Assembly (NCBI RefSeq): GCF_025699255.1
Contig: NZ_JAILWA010000003.1
Span: forward strand, 124,001-188,000
DNA length: 64,000 nucleotides
Source of the DNA: Nitrosopumilus sp.
Lineage (GTDB): Archaea; Thermoproteota; Nitrososphaeria; Nitrososphaerales; Nitrosopumilaceae
Direction of reading: 5' to 3'
Part shown: one piece after another, positions 14,849-24,504 of the stretch
How the letters are laid out: each line of letters begins with the position of its first letter
How positions within the stretch are numbered: position 1 is the first letter of the stretch
Position numbers and translations under genes: made by a program
The notes under the pieces: model-generated
The model's input: the letters and a program-made list of their open reading frames with translations, nothing else
Databases searched by the model: none
Told to the model about the DNA's origin: nothing

Positions 14849-15994
14849 ATGGAATATCTTTCAATGCTTCCAGGTCCAACGAATGTACCTAACAGAGTAA
14901 TGAGAGCAATGCTTGCACCAATTATTAATCACAGAAGTGATGATTTTGTTGAATTATACACTGATGTTGTCGCAAAAACTCAACAAGTATTTGAAACACA
15001 AAATGACATTGTAGCATTATCTGCATCTGGAACTGGTGCTGTGGAAGCTGGTGTTGTTAATGTAGTTAAAAAAGGTGACAAAGTCATCATTCCTGTAAAT
15101 GGAGAGTTTAGTAATAGATTATCACAATTAATTGAAGGTCAAGGAGCTAATGTTGTAAAACTTGAAACTCCACCCGGCCAAAATGCAACTTTTGATCAGG
15201 TTAAAGAAGCATTTGATAACAATAAGGATGTTAAAGCATTCTATGTTGTTCACAATGAAACTTCAACTGGAACAATGGTAAATTATCTTGACAAAGTATC
15301 TGATTTGACATCAAGAAATGATGCATTCTATGTTGTAGATTCAGTTTCACTTCTTGGAGGCGCTCAGTTACCTGTTGATAAATGGAATATTGATGTTTGT
15401 ATGACTGGTGCACAAAAAGCAATCGCTGCTCCACCAGGAATTTCCCCAATTTCAGTTAGTGCAAAAGCCAAAAAATACATGATTGAGAATCCACCACCTA
15501 CAATGTATTTCAATTTGGCACGTTATTTCAAATATTATGATGAGGAAAAACATACTCCTTTCACTCCTGCATTACCGTTACTTTATGCATATAGAGAAGC
15601 ACTATCAGTAATGTTGGAAGAAGGATTACAAAATGTCTTTAATCGTCACAAGGTATGTTCAGATGCATTATACTCTGGACTAAGTGCAATGGGACTTTCT
15701 CCATTTGCTAAAGAAGAAGATCGTTCAATCTCTATTGTTGCATTAAATTATTTGGATGGACTGGAAGACAAAACTTTCAGAAGTACATTAGCTAATAAAT
15801 TCAAAGTCTTAGTTGCTGGAGGATTTGGTAATCTTAAAGGCAAAGTGTTCAGAGTTGGATGTATGGGAGAAGTTAGTCCATACCATGTAATGAGAACTAT
15901 TTCTGCAATTTCATCTACACTGGCAATGATGGGATATGATATTGATGCTCAAGCAGGACTCAAAACTGCAGAAGAAAAACTAAAAACTCTCTAA
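14849..15994 (+). CDS. class V PLP aminotransferase (alanine/serine-glyoxylate or phosphoserine type)
   Basis: PLP-dependent transaminase of small amino acids, 381 aa. It starts with the family hallmark LPGPTNVP (7-14). SASGTGAVEAG (58-68) binds the cofactor phosphate, VVDSVSLLGG carries the PLP Asp (D164), and TGAQKAIAAPPG carries Schiff-base K190. The C-terminal FRVGCMGEV is typical of serine/alanine-glyoxylate aminotransferases. In thaumarchaea this could serve glycine/serine synthesis, but the true donor and acceptor are not deducible. Start is ATG at 14849. Confidence 0.87.
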   Translation: MEYLSMLPGPTNVPNRVMRAMLAPIINHRSDDFVELYTDVVAKTQQVFETQNDIVALSASGTGAVEAGVVNVVKKGDKVIIPVNGEFSNRLSQLIEGQGANVVKLETPPGQNATFDQVKEAFDNNKDVKAFYVVHNETSTGTMVNYLDKVSDLTSRNDAFYVVDSVSLLGGAQLPVDKWNIDVCMTGAQKAIAAPPGISPISVSAKAKKYMIENPPPTMYFNLARYFKYYDEEKHTPFTPALPLLYAYREALSVMLEEGLQNVFNRHKVCSDALYSGLSAMGLSPFAKEEDRSISIVALNYLDGLEDKTFRSTLANKFKVLVAGGFGNLKGKVFRVGCMGEVSPYHVMRTISAISSTLAMMGYDIDAQAGLKTAEEKLKTL

Positions 15995-16035
15995 ACCCTG
16001 TTAACTTAATATAAGGAAATTCGAGACCGATCACA

Positions 16036-16782
16036 TTGACATTTGCTAAAGGATCATTAATTCTAGTTGATTATACTGCAAAAGTAAAAGATACTGAAGA
16101 AATTTTTGATACCACAATTGAAGAAGATGCAAAAAAACATTCTATCCATGAACAAAATGTCAAATATCAACCAAAACTAGTTTCTATTGGCGAAGTTTCT
16201 TATCCTGTTCTAAAAGGACTTGATGAAGCTCTTGCAAAAACATCTGTTGGTGATAAACTTACAGTAGAAGTAACACCTGACAAAGGTTTTGGTGAAAGAG
16301 ATTCTGGTAAAGTAAGAATGATTCCTATAAGAAAATTAGGTGAAGATGCTGAAAAAGTATCAGTAGGAGACACAATTGAAGTTGACAATAAAAGAGGAAT
16401 AATTCGTTTTATAGGTTCTGGTAGAGTTCAAGTGGATTACAACCACAGATACGCTGGAAAAACAATCCTATTTGATGTTAATGTAATTAAATCGTTAGAT
16501 TCTCCAAGTGATAAAGTAGATGGAATTCTAAAAAATAGATTACCTGTTGAGGATTCAAAAATTTCATTTGATTTGAAGGATAAGGAAGTAAATATTACAA
16601 TTCCTGAAGAAATTTTGCGAGCAGATGGATTACAAATAATGAAACACTTTATCCAACTTGATATATTCAAATTTGTTCCTGCATTAGAAAAAGTTAGTTT
16701 TGTTGAAACACATATCAACAAACAATCTCAAGAAAAGAAACCTGAAACAAAAGAAAAAACTCCTGAACAAAAAACTGCTTAA
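16036..16782 (+). CDS. FKBP-type peptidyl-prolyl isomerase, long archaeal form
   Basis: Folding catalyst/chaperone. The 248-aa protein has an N-terminal FKBP domain (about 1-90: LILVDYTAKVKDTEEIFDTT...GLDEAL...TPDKGFGERD). An inserted IF chaperone-flap (about 90-155) is followed by a C-terminal extension (155-225) and a Lys/Glu/Pro-rich low-complexity tail (230-248). This is the SlyD-like long form common in archaea. Start is TTG at 16036. It overlaps the convergent egsA by 4 nt at the stop codons. Confidence 0.9.
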   Translation: MTFAKGSLILVDYTAKVKDTEEIFDTTIEEDAKKHSIHEQNVKYQPKLVSIGEVSYPVLKGLDEALAKTSVGDKLTVEVTPDKGFGERDSGKVRMIPIRKLGEDAEKVSVGDTIEVDNKRGIIRFIGSGRVQVDYNHRYAGKTILFDVNVIKSLDSPSDKVDGILKNRLPVEDSKISFDLKDKEVNITIPEEILRADGLQIMKHFIQLDIFKFVPALEKVSFVETHINKQSQEKKPETKEKTPEQKTA

Positions 16783-17843
16783 ATTACATTAGTGCTTTTA
16801 GCAAGATTTTTAGCTCTTCTTTCTGTCATCTCAATTTCTTTCAGAATTGTATATCTTTCTGGTCTCAAATCTTGTGCAATCATTAATGCATCAATCACTT
16901 GATCTTCGTTCAAACCAATTTGTTTTGCGCTAGTTGGAGCTCCGACATTTTTCAATGTTTTTACAATCTCTTTCCAATTTTGTCCTTGCAGTTTTGTAAT
17001 CATTATTGCACCTAAACCACATTTTTCACCATGGAGTCCTTTACCTGGAGCAATCTTATCTAGTGCATGTGAAAAAAGATGTTCAGCACCAGAACATGGT
17101 CTACTACTTCCAGCAATACATGATGCAACTCCTGCACTAATTAGAGCTTCAACTATTACTCTAGCATCTAGACCTTTCTTAGCATATTGACTAGATTTTT
17201 CCATTACTATTTCTGCACTCATTATTGCTAAATTCGCTGAATATCTTCCATAATATTCCCCAGTTTTATCTCGACCTAATTTCCAATCTTTAACTGCACT
17301 GATATTTGCCACTAAATCCCCACATCCACTTGCAAGTAATCTTGATGGTGCTTTTTTTATGATATCTATATCTACAAAAACACCAAGAGGTGCAGTAGCA
17401 ACAATTGAATGTGGTTTATCGCTTTTTATTGAAACAAATGGACTAGCTATTCCATCATGTGATGCTGCTGTAGGCACACTAACAAATGGAATTTCTAAAT
17501 TAAAAGCAACCATCTTTGCTGCATCCACAGAACGACCGCCTCCTATCCCTGCAATTATATCGCTATGATCTTTTTTTACATCAACTTGAATTTTTTTAAG
17601 ATTGATAAACTGATTATCTTTTGATGTATGCCAAGCAAATTTAATTTTTTTATTTTTCAATGATTTTTCAATTTTCTCTTTGAGAATTTTCTTAACATGA
17701 ATTCCTGAAATTAATGATACTTTCTTAGGTTTAGTCAAACTTTGAAGAAATCCTGCAAATTCATTGATATTTTTTTCACCTACAACAATTTGTCTTGGTA
17801 ATTCCATTGTGTGTGATTGCATGCGATCCTGATTTTTTGTCAT
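16779..17843 (-). CDS. egsA: sn-glycerol-1-phosphate dehydrogenase
   Basis: It reduces dihydroxyacetone phosphate to sn-glycerol-1-phosphate, the committed step for archaeal membrane ether lipids. The 354-aa protein shows GIGGGRSVDAAK (99-110, NAD(P)H site) and SVPTAASHDGIASPFVS, with metal ligands expected at D176 (GCGDLVAN), H255 (GAEHLFSHAL) and H271 (GLHGEKCG). Start is ATG at 17843; in-frame ATGs at residues 8 and 13 are possible alternatives. It is divergent from psmB. Confidence 0.95.
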   Translation of the reverse strand: MTKNQDRMQSHTMELPRQIVVGEKNINEFAGFLQSLTKPKKVSLISGIHVKKILKEKIEKSLKNKKIKFAWHTSKDNQFINLKKIQVDVKKDHSDIIAGIGGGRSVDAAKMVAFNLEIPFVSVPTAASHDGIASPFVSIKSDKPHSIVATAPLGVFVDIDIIKKAPSRLLASGCGDLVANISAVKDWKLGRDKTGEYYGRYSANLAIMSAEIVMEKSSQYAKKGLDARVIVEALISAGVASCIAGSSRPCSGAEHLFSHALDKIAPGKGLHGEKCGLGAIMITKLQGQNWKEIVKTLKNVGAPTSAKQIGLNEDQVIDALMIAQDLRPERYTILKEIEMTERRAKNLAKSTNVI

Positions 17844-17911
17844 TATTTATGATTTCAAGGGATCAAAAAGTTATTTAAAAGGGTGAGATGCCACTTATTT
17901 TATAATCATAG

Positions 17912-18553
17912 GTGTATTTTTTGTCGAATAATGTTGAAGAAAAAATTTTGCATGGGACTACCACTGTAGGTATTAAGGCTAAAGATGGTGTCGTATTATG
18001 TGCTGATATGAGAGCCAGTGCAGGTTATTTTATTGCAAATAACAATACTATGAAAATTCAACAAATCGATTTACATGCAGGATTAACATTGGCAGGTGGT
18101 GTTGCTGATGCACAAAATATTGTAGATATTTTACGCTATCATTCTAATCTTCATAGAGTTGAAAAACAAGATGGAATTTCAATTCATTCTCTTGCAAGAT
18201 TATGTTCATTGATATTTCACCAAAATAGAGGATATCCCTTCATGGCTGACATATTGCTTGGTGGATACGATTCTAGTGGTCCTTCATTGTTTAATGTAGA
18301 TATGTTTGGTTCAGTTGAAGAAAAATCATATGTTACAACTGGTAGCGGTTCTCCAGTAGCTTATGGTTTACTAGAAGAAGAATATAGGGAAGACCTTACA
18401 GTTGAAGAGGCAAAACAAATAGCTCTCAGAGCTGTTAAAGCCGCAATAGTTAGAAACATTGGTACAGGCGATGGAATTAACATCGCAATTATGGACAAAG
18501 ACGGTTTCCGTCTATTAACCGATGAACAAAAGAAAGCCGTCATCGAACTTTAG
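17912..18553 (+). CDS. psmB: proteasome subunit beta (catalytic)
   Basis: Catalytic subunit of the 20S proteasome. The 213-aa precursor has a 15-residue propeptide ending in HG, exposing T16 as the N-terminal nucleophile. The catalytic partners D32 and K48 sit at the expected +16 and +32 positions. GSGSPVAYGLLEE and RNIGTGDGINI are further hallmarks. The start is GTG 17912 or TTG 17924. Its 3' end overlaps the aCPSF1 start region by 32 nt, so a protease subunit and the transcription-termination nuclease share one transcript. Confidence 0.95.
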   Translation: MYFLSNNVEEKILHGTTTVGIKAKDGVVLCADMRASAGYFIANNNTMKIQQIDLHAGLTLAGGVADAQNIVDILRYHSNLHRVEKQDGISIHSLARLCSLIFHQNRGYPFMADILLGGYDSSGPSLFNVDMFGSVEEKSYVTTGSGSPVAYGLLEEEYREDLTVEEAKQIALRAVKAAIVRNIGTGDGINIAIMDKDGFRLLTDEQKKAVIEL

Positions 18554-20501
18554 TGATTTAATGCAAAGAAAATATCAAGAAAAAGAATTACCTCCTAGTA
18601 GCCAGAATATAATGGCAACCATACTGCAAAGTATACCAAAAGAAGCAAGTGTAACAAAAATTGAGTATGAAGGACCAAGAATTGCTCTTTATACAAATTC
18701 TCCACGTTATTTGATGGAACACAATGATACTATTTCTAATCTTGTCAACATTATCAAAAAAAGAATAGTTGTTAGAACTGATGAATCAATAAGAAAACCT
18801 GAAGAAGAAGCTAGAAAAATTTTAGCAGAATGTGTTCCAAAAGAAGCAAATCTTCAAGGAACTATCTTTGATACTGCAACTGGTGAAGTATCTGTTGAAG
18901 CAAAAAGGCCTTGGTTATTACAAAGAGATGCAAAAGAGTTCAATCATGCTGAAGTTACTGAAAAAATTGGATGGAGATTACGCGTAAGAAAAGCTACCAC
19001 AATACCATCACGTACTATTCAAACAATTAATGCTACCCTGAAACAAGCATCTTCTGAACGAAGTAAACAACTCAAACAAGTTGGTGATGAAATTTTCAGA
19101 CCTAGACTATCTCAAAGAACAGAAGTATCCCTTTACACATTAGGGGGATTTGGTCAGGTAGGACGTTCTTCATTATTATTGGCTACTCCTGAAAGTAAAA
19201 TCCTAATTGATTGCGGAATAAATCCTGGTGCTCGTTCTCCCATGGATGCATTTCCAAGATTAGATTCACTGAATATTACTTTAGATGAACTTGATGCAGT
19301 TGTAATTGGACATGCACACTTAGATCATACCGGATTCTTACCTACATTATGTAAATATGGATACAAAGGTCCAATCTATTGTACCGAACCAACACTTCCA
19401 ATGATGAATTTAATCCAATTAGATGCCATCAAAGTTGCATCTGCTCAAGGTAGAACACCAATCTATTCTGAAAGAGATGTTAAACAAATCATGAGACAAA
19501 CAATCACTTTGCCATATGGAACAGTAACTGATATTTCTCCAGACATAAAACTTGTACTTGCAAATGCAGGCCACATCCTTGGTTCTGCATTATGTCATTT
19601 TCATATTGGAAATGGTGATCATAACTTTGTTTATTCTGGTGATATTAAATTTGGAAAAAGTATTTTGTTTGAAGCTGCTAGTTGGAATTTCCCAAGAGTA
19701 GAAACATTATTGATAGAAAGTACATATGGTCTTAAAGAAGATATCCAACCAACTCGACAAGAAGTTGAATCTTCTTTCATTAATGCGGTAAACAACACAT
19801 TAGCAGATGGAGGAAAAGTTTTGATTCCAATACCTGCAGTTGGTCGTGCACAAGAAATTATGATGGTAATTGATCATTACATGAAATCAGGAGAAATGAT
19901 TGAAGCTCCTGTATTTACAGAAGGTATGATATCTGAAGCATCAGCAATACATGAATCATATCCTGAGTATCTTGCAAGAGAGTTAAAACAAAAGATTCTA
20001 GAGACTGATGATAACCCATTTGATTCTGAATACTTTACCAACATTGAACATGCGGATGCTAGAGAAGAACCTATGAGAGACGATTCACCATGTATTATCT
20101 TGGCTACATCTGGAATGTTGGAAGGTGGGCCTGTATTGGAATATTTTAAAAATATTGCACCTGATAAAAAGAACAAAGTATTGTTTGTTTCATATCAAGT
20201 CAATGGAACTTTAGGACGAAGAGTTCTAGATGGTTCAAAACAAGCTACTATGTTGGGCAAAGAAGGTAAAGTAGAAGTTGTTTCAATTAATTGTGGTGTT
20301 GAAAAACTAGATGGCTTCAGTGGACATAGTGATTATAATCAATTAATGTCATTTGTTCAAAGATTAAGACCAAAGCTTCGCCGTGTATTAGTTAATCACG
20401 GAGAACGAAAGAAATCAGAAAACCTTGCAATGAATATTAGACGAATGTATAAGGTACCTGCACATTATCCACAAGTTCAAGAAGCAATCAAATTATTTTA
20501 A
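18522..20501 (+). CDS. aCPSF1 (FttA): KH-domain beta-CASP ribonuclease / transcription termination factor
   Basis: Archaeal CPSF73 homologue that cleaves nascent RNA at U-rich sites and terminates transcription. The 659-aa protein has N-terminal KH-like domains (about 30-170) and a metallo-beta-lactamase core with GHAHLDHTG (HxHxDH 264-269). FVYSGDIKFG and the beta-CASP region come next, followed by C-terminal FSGHSDYNQL and VNHGE ligands. ATG 18522 is used here; a later in-frame ATG at 18561 would avoid the psmB overlap but still keep the KH domains. The T-rich ends seen after several genes in this window match its known cutting preference. Confidence 0.93.
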   Translation: MNKRKPSSNFSDLMQRKYQEKELPPSSQNIMATILQSIPKEASVTKIEYEGPRIALYTNSPRYLMEHNDTISNLVNIIKKRIVVRTDESIRKPEEEARKILAECVPKEANLQGTIFDTATGEVSVEAKRPWLLQRDAKEFNHAEVTEKIGWRLRVRKATTIPSRTIQTINATLKQASSERSKQLKQVGDEIFRPRLSQRTEVSLYTLGGFGQVGRSSLLLATPESKILIDCGINPGARSPMDAFPRLDSLNITLDELDAVVIGHAHLDHTGFLPTLCKYGYKGPIYCTEPTLPMMNLIQLDAIKVASAQGRTPIYSERDVKQIMRQTITLPYGTVTDISPDIKLVLANAGHILGSALCHFHIGNGDHNFVYSGDIKFGKSILFEAASWNFPRVETLLIESTYGLKEDIQPTRQEVESSFINAVNNTLADGGKVLIPIPAVGRAQEIMMVIDHYMKSGEMIEAPVFTEGMISEASAIHESYPEYLARELKQKILETDDNPFDSEYFTNIEHADAREEPMRDDSPCIILATSGMLEGGPVLEYFKNIAPDKKNKVLFVSYQVNGTLGRRVLDGSKQATMLGKEGKVEVVSINCGVEKLDGFSGHSDYNQLMSFVQRLRPKLRRVLVNHGERKKSENLAMNIRRMYKVPAHYPQVQEAIKLF

Positions 20502-20771
20502 ATCGTATTCTGGTTTCCAGATCTTTATACTAGCAGGAGCAACAATAATTCTTTCTTCACCCAGTCTTGCAATTTCTGCATCTTCTGCCTTTGCAATAGA
20601 ATACAACTCTTCAACCACTTTGCGTAGTTGTTCTACATCTTTTTGTGCTAGTGGTGTAACTCTAAGAATCAAAATCATATCTTTTTTGATATCTTCTTTG
20701 ATAGAATGAACATCACTGATGTCTCTAATGGTTATAGCTTTCAAATATGTGGGATTTTCTTGTTTTTGCAT
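20493..20771 (-). CDS. sepF: SepF-like cell-division protein
   Basis: The 92-aa protein is a single SepF (DUF552) domain: YLKAITIRDISDVHSIKEDI, then DMILILRVTPLAQKDVEQLRKVVEEL, then DAEIARLGEERIIVAPASIKIWK. Archaeal SepF anchors FtsZ to the membrane; an amphipathic N-terminal helix would be needed, and here only 8 residues precede the domain. Start is ATG at 20771. It is convergent with aCPSF1 (9-nt overlap). No ftsZ or cdv genes are in the window. Confidence 0.8.
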   Translation of the reverse strand: MQKQENPTYLKAITIRDISDVHSIKEDIKKDMILILRVTPLAQKDVEQLRKVVEELYSIAKAEDAEIARLGEERIIVAPASIKIWKPEYDLK

Positions 20772-20844
20772 CCTTGTTGAAAATGAGATCTACTTCCTCA
20801 AAAACTCTTCCTTAGTTTTAACTAATTTTTTAAAAATTTCACGC

Positions 20845-21858
20845 CTACATTCTAAATTTAATGTAGGACTGTTCTTCTGCACATTTTGTACTAACTTCTT
20901 GTGTTGAATCACCATTTTTAACAGAAACAATACTGCTTTCAGTTTTTGGTGCATCTGAATATCTTAGAGTAACTGATGATGCAAATTCTATATGATATTT
21001 TGCATTATCACCACGTAAAATTGAGACTGGACCTACATAATCTCTAGCTTCAAGTAAAATATCTCCTGGTAATGCTAAAGCTTTGATCATTTCATTTTCA
21101 TCTTTGTTTCTTCCAACTACAAATTTAGTTTTTTCATCTAATCTAAAATGTCTACCAATTTTTAGCAAATCAATTTCATTTATTGTTGGAGTTTCAACAT
21201 GATCAAACAAATCTTTAGCTTTAATTCCAAACTGTGGTTCAGTTAACAAACAACCTCCTCCTGCATTTGGTGGATTTTCAATTCCGTATTCTTTAGCCAT
21301 TTTCATCTGAATTTTTCTTTGTCTTCCTCTAATCATTCCAAGATTTTCTCTTTTGATCAAACCCTCTTTTTCCGCATCTGATGGTGGTAACAATCCAGCA
21401 GATAATGGTCTAACAATTTTTCCTTTCAAGTCTGATTCATTTTCAATGATATGTAATGATGGTGCATGTTGACTCATAGGACGTTGACCTAATACTTCTC
21501 CTGAAATAATAAATTCTGCACCAATTTCTTCCATGTGTTTTTTTGCAGCATCAAACATCATAGTTCTACAATCAACACACGGATTAAATCCAGCACCAAT
21601 TCCGTGTTTAGGATTTTTCAACATCTCAATGTATTCATCACCAAGATAAACTGTCTTTAAATTCACATTAAGATCATCTGCTCTTTCTCTAATTTCAAAA
21701 CCACATCCTCTACCACAATCAAAATCACAAAATGGAGTTTTAATTGCAACAGCAGAAACATCAAAACCTTGTTCTTGCATCATTCTTACTGCAAGCTGAC
21801 TATCTAACCCTCCTGATAACAAAGCAACAACTTTCTTTTTTTCTTTCTCTTCAGTCAC
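20845..21858 (-). CDS. PP-loop ATP-pyrophosphatase, tRNA thiolation (MnmA/ThiI-like)
   Basis: Predicted to adenylate and thiolate a tRNA base. The 337-aa protein has the PP-loop LLSGGLDSQLA (13-23) and Cys-rich DCGRGCGFE. NPCVDCRTMMFDAAK carries a CxxC typical of catalytic or Fe-S sites in tRNA-thiouridylases, and LGQRPMSQ is the downstream conserved loop. GGGCLLTEPQF closes the catalytic half. The C-terminal 110 residues form a separate beta domain resembling that of DUF814-type relatives. Which uridine is modified cannot be told. Start is ATG at 21858. Confidence 0.82.
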   Translation of the reverse strand: MTEEKEKKKVVALLSGGLDSQLAVRMMQEQGFDVSAVAIKTPFCDFDCGRGCGFEIRERADDLNVNLKTVYLGDEYIEMLKNPKHGIGAGFNPCVDCRTMMFDAAKKHMEEIGAEFIISGEVLGQRPMSQHAPSLHIIENESDLKGKIVRPLSAGLLPPSDAEKEGLIKRENLGMIRGRQRKIQMKMAKEYGIENPPNAGGGCLLTEPQFGIKAKDLFDHVETPTINEIDLLKIGRHFRLDEKTKFVVGRNKDENEMIKALALPGDILLEARDYVGPVSILRGDNAKYHIEFASSVTLRYSDAPKTESSIVSVKNGDSTQEVSTKCAEEQSYIKFRM

Positions 21859-21929
21859 AGCGATCTAACTCTATTTTCCATATACAAACTTTACATCATA
21901 CATAAATTGAGAAATAGAGATGTTTCTGT

Positions 21930-22994
21930 ATGAGACAGCGAAGAAGAAATCTTCTCAAATTTGCTCAAAAGATTGATTGTGATACTCTGGTAACATTTGA
22001 GCCTGAAAATCTCTTTTACATGACTGGATTTTGGGGCGAGGCAATAGGATTACTAGAAAAAAATGGGAAAACTACTATTATTGCACCTGAACTTGAAGTC
22101 GGAAGAGCAAGAGAAGAATCTGAAGATTGTGATGTAATTACAGCTGAAAGAGGAGAAGGTCTAATTACATCATTAGTTAAGAAAATAAAAAAAAATTCTG
22201 TTTGTACTGATTGCCAAAACTATTCAGTAATGATGTCATTAAAAAAATCAATCCCAAAAATCAAATCTACAACTGAACCATTTTACAATGCTCGTATTAT
22301 CAAAGATGAGAAAGAAATTAGAATTCTCAAAAAAGCTTCAAGAATCATTGATGAAATGTTTGAAATTTGTTCAAAAAAGATGAAAATAGGTCAAAAAGAG
22401 TCTGAATTACAAACAATTCTAATGACATATGCAATGGAGCAAGAAATGTTTGATACAGGTTACAAATCTACATTAAATCCATTAATTATTGCTGGAGGTC
22501 CAAATGGAGCACTACCACATGCTCAAGTGACAAATAGAAAATTCAAAAAAGGTGAACTTGTAGTTACTGATCTTACTTTAAGATACAAAGGATATGTTTC
22601 TGACGCAACCAGAACTTTTGCACTAGGAAAAATCTCTACTCAAGCTAATGAAGCATATGAAATTGTTAAAGAATCTCAAAAGCTTGGTCTAAAAACTGTT
22701 AAACCAAACATTGATTGTAAAGATATTGATTCCGCATGCAGAAACTATATTGAAGAAAAAAATTTTGGACAATATTTTATTCATTCAACAGGTCATGGAA
22801 TTGGATTAGAAGTTCATGAACTCCCAACTATATCTTACAGAAGCACAACGAAACTAAAGGAAAACATGGCAATTACTGTTGAACCTGGAATCTATATCCA
22901 AAATAAATTTGGAATACGAATAGAAGATTCATTGATTGTAAAACAACGACCAATAATCATGCACAAATTCACTAAAGATTTAGTCACTGTTTGA
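21930..22994 (+). CDS. M24-family metallopeptidase (Xaa-Pro dipeptidase type)
   Basis: Peptidase of the creatinase/prolidase fold. The 354-aa product has an N-terminal creatinase-like domain (about 1-115) and a C-terminal pita-bread domain (120-354). The metal ligands appear in order: D in VTDLTLRYKG, D in VSDATRTF, H in STGHGIGLEVHE, E in VEPGIY and E in RIEDS. All five are present, so it should be active. Start is ATG at 21930, divergent from the PP-loop gene by 71 nt. It is convergent with the next gene (2-nt gap). Confidence 0.9.
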   Translation: MRQRRRNLLKFAQKIDCDTLVTFEPENLFYMTGFWGEAIGLLEKNGKTTIIAPELEVGRAREESEDCDVITAERGEGLITSLVKKIKKNSVCTDCQNYSVMMSLKKSIPKIKSTTEPFYNARIIKDEKEIRILKKASRIIDEMFEICSKKMKIGQKESELQTILMTYAMEQEMFDTGYKSTLNPLIIAGGPNGALPHAQVTNRKFKKGELVVTDLTLRYKGYVSDATRTFALGKISTQANEAYEIVKESQKLGLKTVKPNIDCKDIDSACRNYIEEKNFGQYFIHSTGHGIGLEVHELPTISYRSTTKLKENMAITVEPGIYIQNKFGIRIEDSLIVKQRPIIMHKFTKDLVTV

Positions 22995-22996
22995 GC

Positions 22997-23479
22997 CTAA
23001 TCATAATAATTAACTAAATCAATAATGTATTTTGATTCAGAATTATTTGAAGTAATTTCTTTAGAGATTATATTAACATTCCAGTTATAATTTATTTCTC
23101 CCTTATGCGATTTAAAATCAAAAACAACATTATATTCATCAGAATCTATATTTGTTACAACTAAATCAACTGTAGTTTTTTTATGATCATAAATTTTTTC
23201 ATCAGGATACTCTTCATTGATTTTATTCTCTAATGCTTCAAAGACAGTGAGCCCATCATTGTTTGGGCCATCATAGTTCATCAGAATATCTATTACTTGT
23301 TGATCTTCAGCTGATAATTCTGGCAAACTTTTCTCTAGAGTACCTTTAGTTATCTCTGGAATAACAAAGACTACCAACATTGCGATCAAAGCAAGGTAAA
23401 TTGGAGCTCTTTTCTTTAGAAATGACTTGAAATCATTTTTTTTTGGTTTTTCTTCTTTCTTTTTCTTGTCTTTGGCCAT
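22997..23479 (-). CDS. single-pass membrane protein, unknown function
   Basis: A 160-aa protein with a strongly basic cytoplasmic N-terminus (Lys-rich 1-24), one hydrophobic helix (about 27-45) and an acidic extracytoplasmic domain (46-160) of mixed alpha/beta character. No enzyme motif. It lies 12 nt downstream of the methyltransferase on the same strand, suggesting co-transcription. I do not recognise the family. Confidence 0.7.
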   Translation of the reverse strand: MAKDKKKKEEKPKKNDFKSFLKKRAPIYLALIAMLVVFVIPEITKGTLEKSLPELSAEDQQVIDILMNYDGPNNDGLTVFEALENKINEEYPDEKIYDHKKTTVDLVVTNIDSDEYNVVFDFKSHKGEINYNWNVNIISKEITSNNSESKYIIDLVNYYD

Positions 23480-23491
23480 TTCTCTTAATTC

Positions 23492-24328
23492 CTAGTATTT
23501 TGCTGTTAAAATTAAAACTTCCCAAGGAAATTCAATCATTCCATTTCTTTTTGTGTGTAATTTTGTATTTTCTTTAATCATTTCTTTGAGTTCCCTTCTT
23601 TGAGGTTTTGATAATGAATTTAATTTTTCTTTAATGGGTTTTGCAACATATTTTAGATAATTTTTCCAATAATCATCAAAAGTACCTGGACTGTACTTGA
23701 AAGTGTAATCTTTAACTTTAACATTGGAAAATCCTGCCCTTATTACTTCATCTCTAAATGATTTTTTTGTACCATATCTATCCAAATCTGGAGTTCCTGG
23801 TGGCACATATTCTGGAATAAATTGAGTTACCGCATCTAGAATATTTCCAAAATATGGTACTTTGTCTTTATGTCCATGTACTGACATACCTAATTTGCCT
23901 GATTTTTTGAGAGATTTTCTCATATTTTTAAGAGCTTTTGAGGCATTTGGAAAAAAAAATAATGCGTATTGACATGTAATAATATCAAACTTTTCAGAAA
24001 ATGTGAAATTTTCAGCGTCTGCATTTACAAATAACAAGTTGGAACTATTTTCATTCCATTTTTTTGCTATTTTTATTGCAGTAACAGATGTATCCGCACC
24101 AACTACATATCCTGTTTTACCGACTTTTTGTGTTATTTTTTTGGTTACAACACCAGTACCACATGCAACATCAAGCACTTTGTTTCCTTTTTTGATACCA
24201 ATTGAATTTACCAATTTTTTCGTACTTGCAAATGGTCCTATATCTTCAGATGCCCATCTTTTATGATATCTGGGAGCAACCTCATTCCAGATTGCCATGT
24301 TGCGTTTTTTGTAATCTGATTGTTTCAA
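23492..24328 (-). CDS. class I SAM-dependent methyltransferase (UbiE-like)
   Basis: The 278-aa enzyme has the Rossmann SAM motif I VLDVACGTGVVTKKI (about 48-62), an acidic motif II in GADTS, and FDIITCQYALFFFPN at motif IV. The N-terminal NEVAPRYHKRW helix is typical of UbiE/COQ5-like enzymes. The acceptor is unknown: a quinone, lipid or small molecule. It lies 29 nt downstream of the 48-aa ORF at the tail of the CoA operon, so it may be a distal member of that transcript. Confidence 0.85.
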   Translation of the reverse strand: MKQSDYKKRNMAIWNEVAPRYHKRWASEDIGPFASTKKLVNSIGIKKGNKVLDVACGTGVVTKKITQKVGKTGYVVGADTSVTAIKIAKKWNENSSNLLFVNADAENFTFSEKFDIITCQYALFFFPNASKALKNMRKSLKKSGKLGMSVHGHKDKVPYFGNILDAVTQFIPEYVPPGTPDLDRYGTKKSFRDEVIRAGFSNVKVKDYTFKYSPGTFDDYWKNYLKYVAKPIKEKLNSLSKPQRRELKEMIKENTKLHTKRNGMIEFPWEVLILTAKY

Positions 24329-24357
24329 TCTTTTTTCAAATCTTTCAAATCAGATTT

Positions 24358-24504
24358 TAATGTTCGTCCTGTTTCATGATAATATCTATGTTCAATTTCT
24401 TTAAGTTTTTCAGATAATCTAAAACTATTCAAATTTTTCTTTTTTTGTTTCTTAACAGTTTCTTTGTATTGTGAAATTAATTTTTTTATTTCTGAATTTT
24501 TCAT
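24358..24504 (-). CDS. 48-aa basic helical microprotein coupled to coaBC
   Basis: The frame from ATG 24504 to TAA 24360-24358 encodes 48 residues. A very Lys-rich first half is followed by LSEKLKEIEHRYYHETGRT. The ATG overlaps the coaBC stop codon in an ATGA, the same coupling style used by the rest of the CoA operon. It is predicted to be a charged helical peptide, possibly RNA- or protein-binding. No family is recognised; the coupling is the main evidence that it is translated. Confidence 0.55.
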
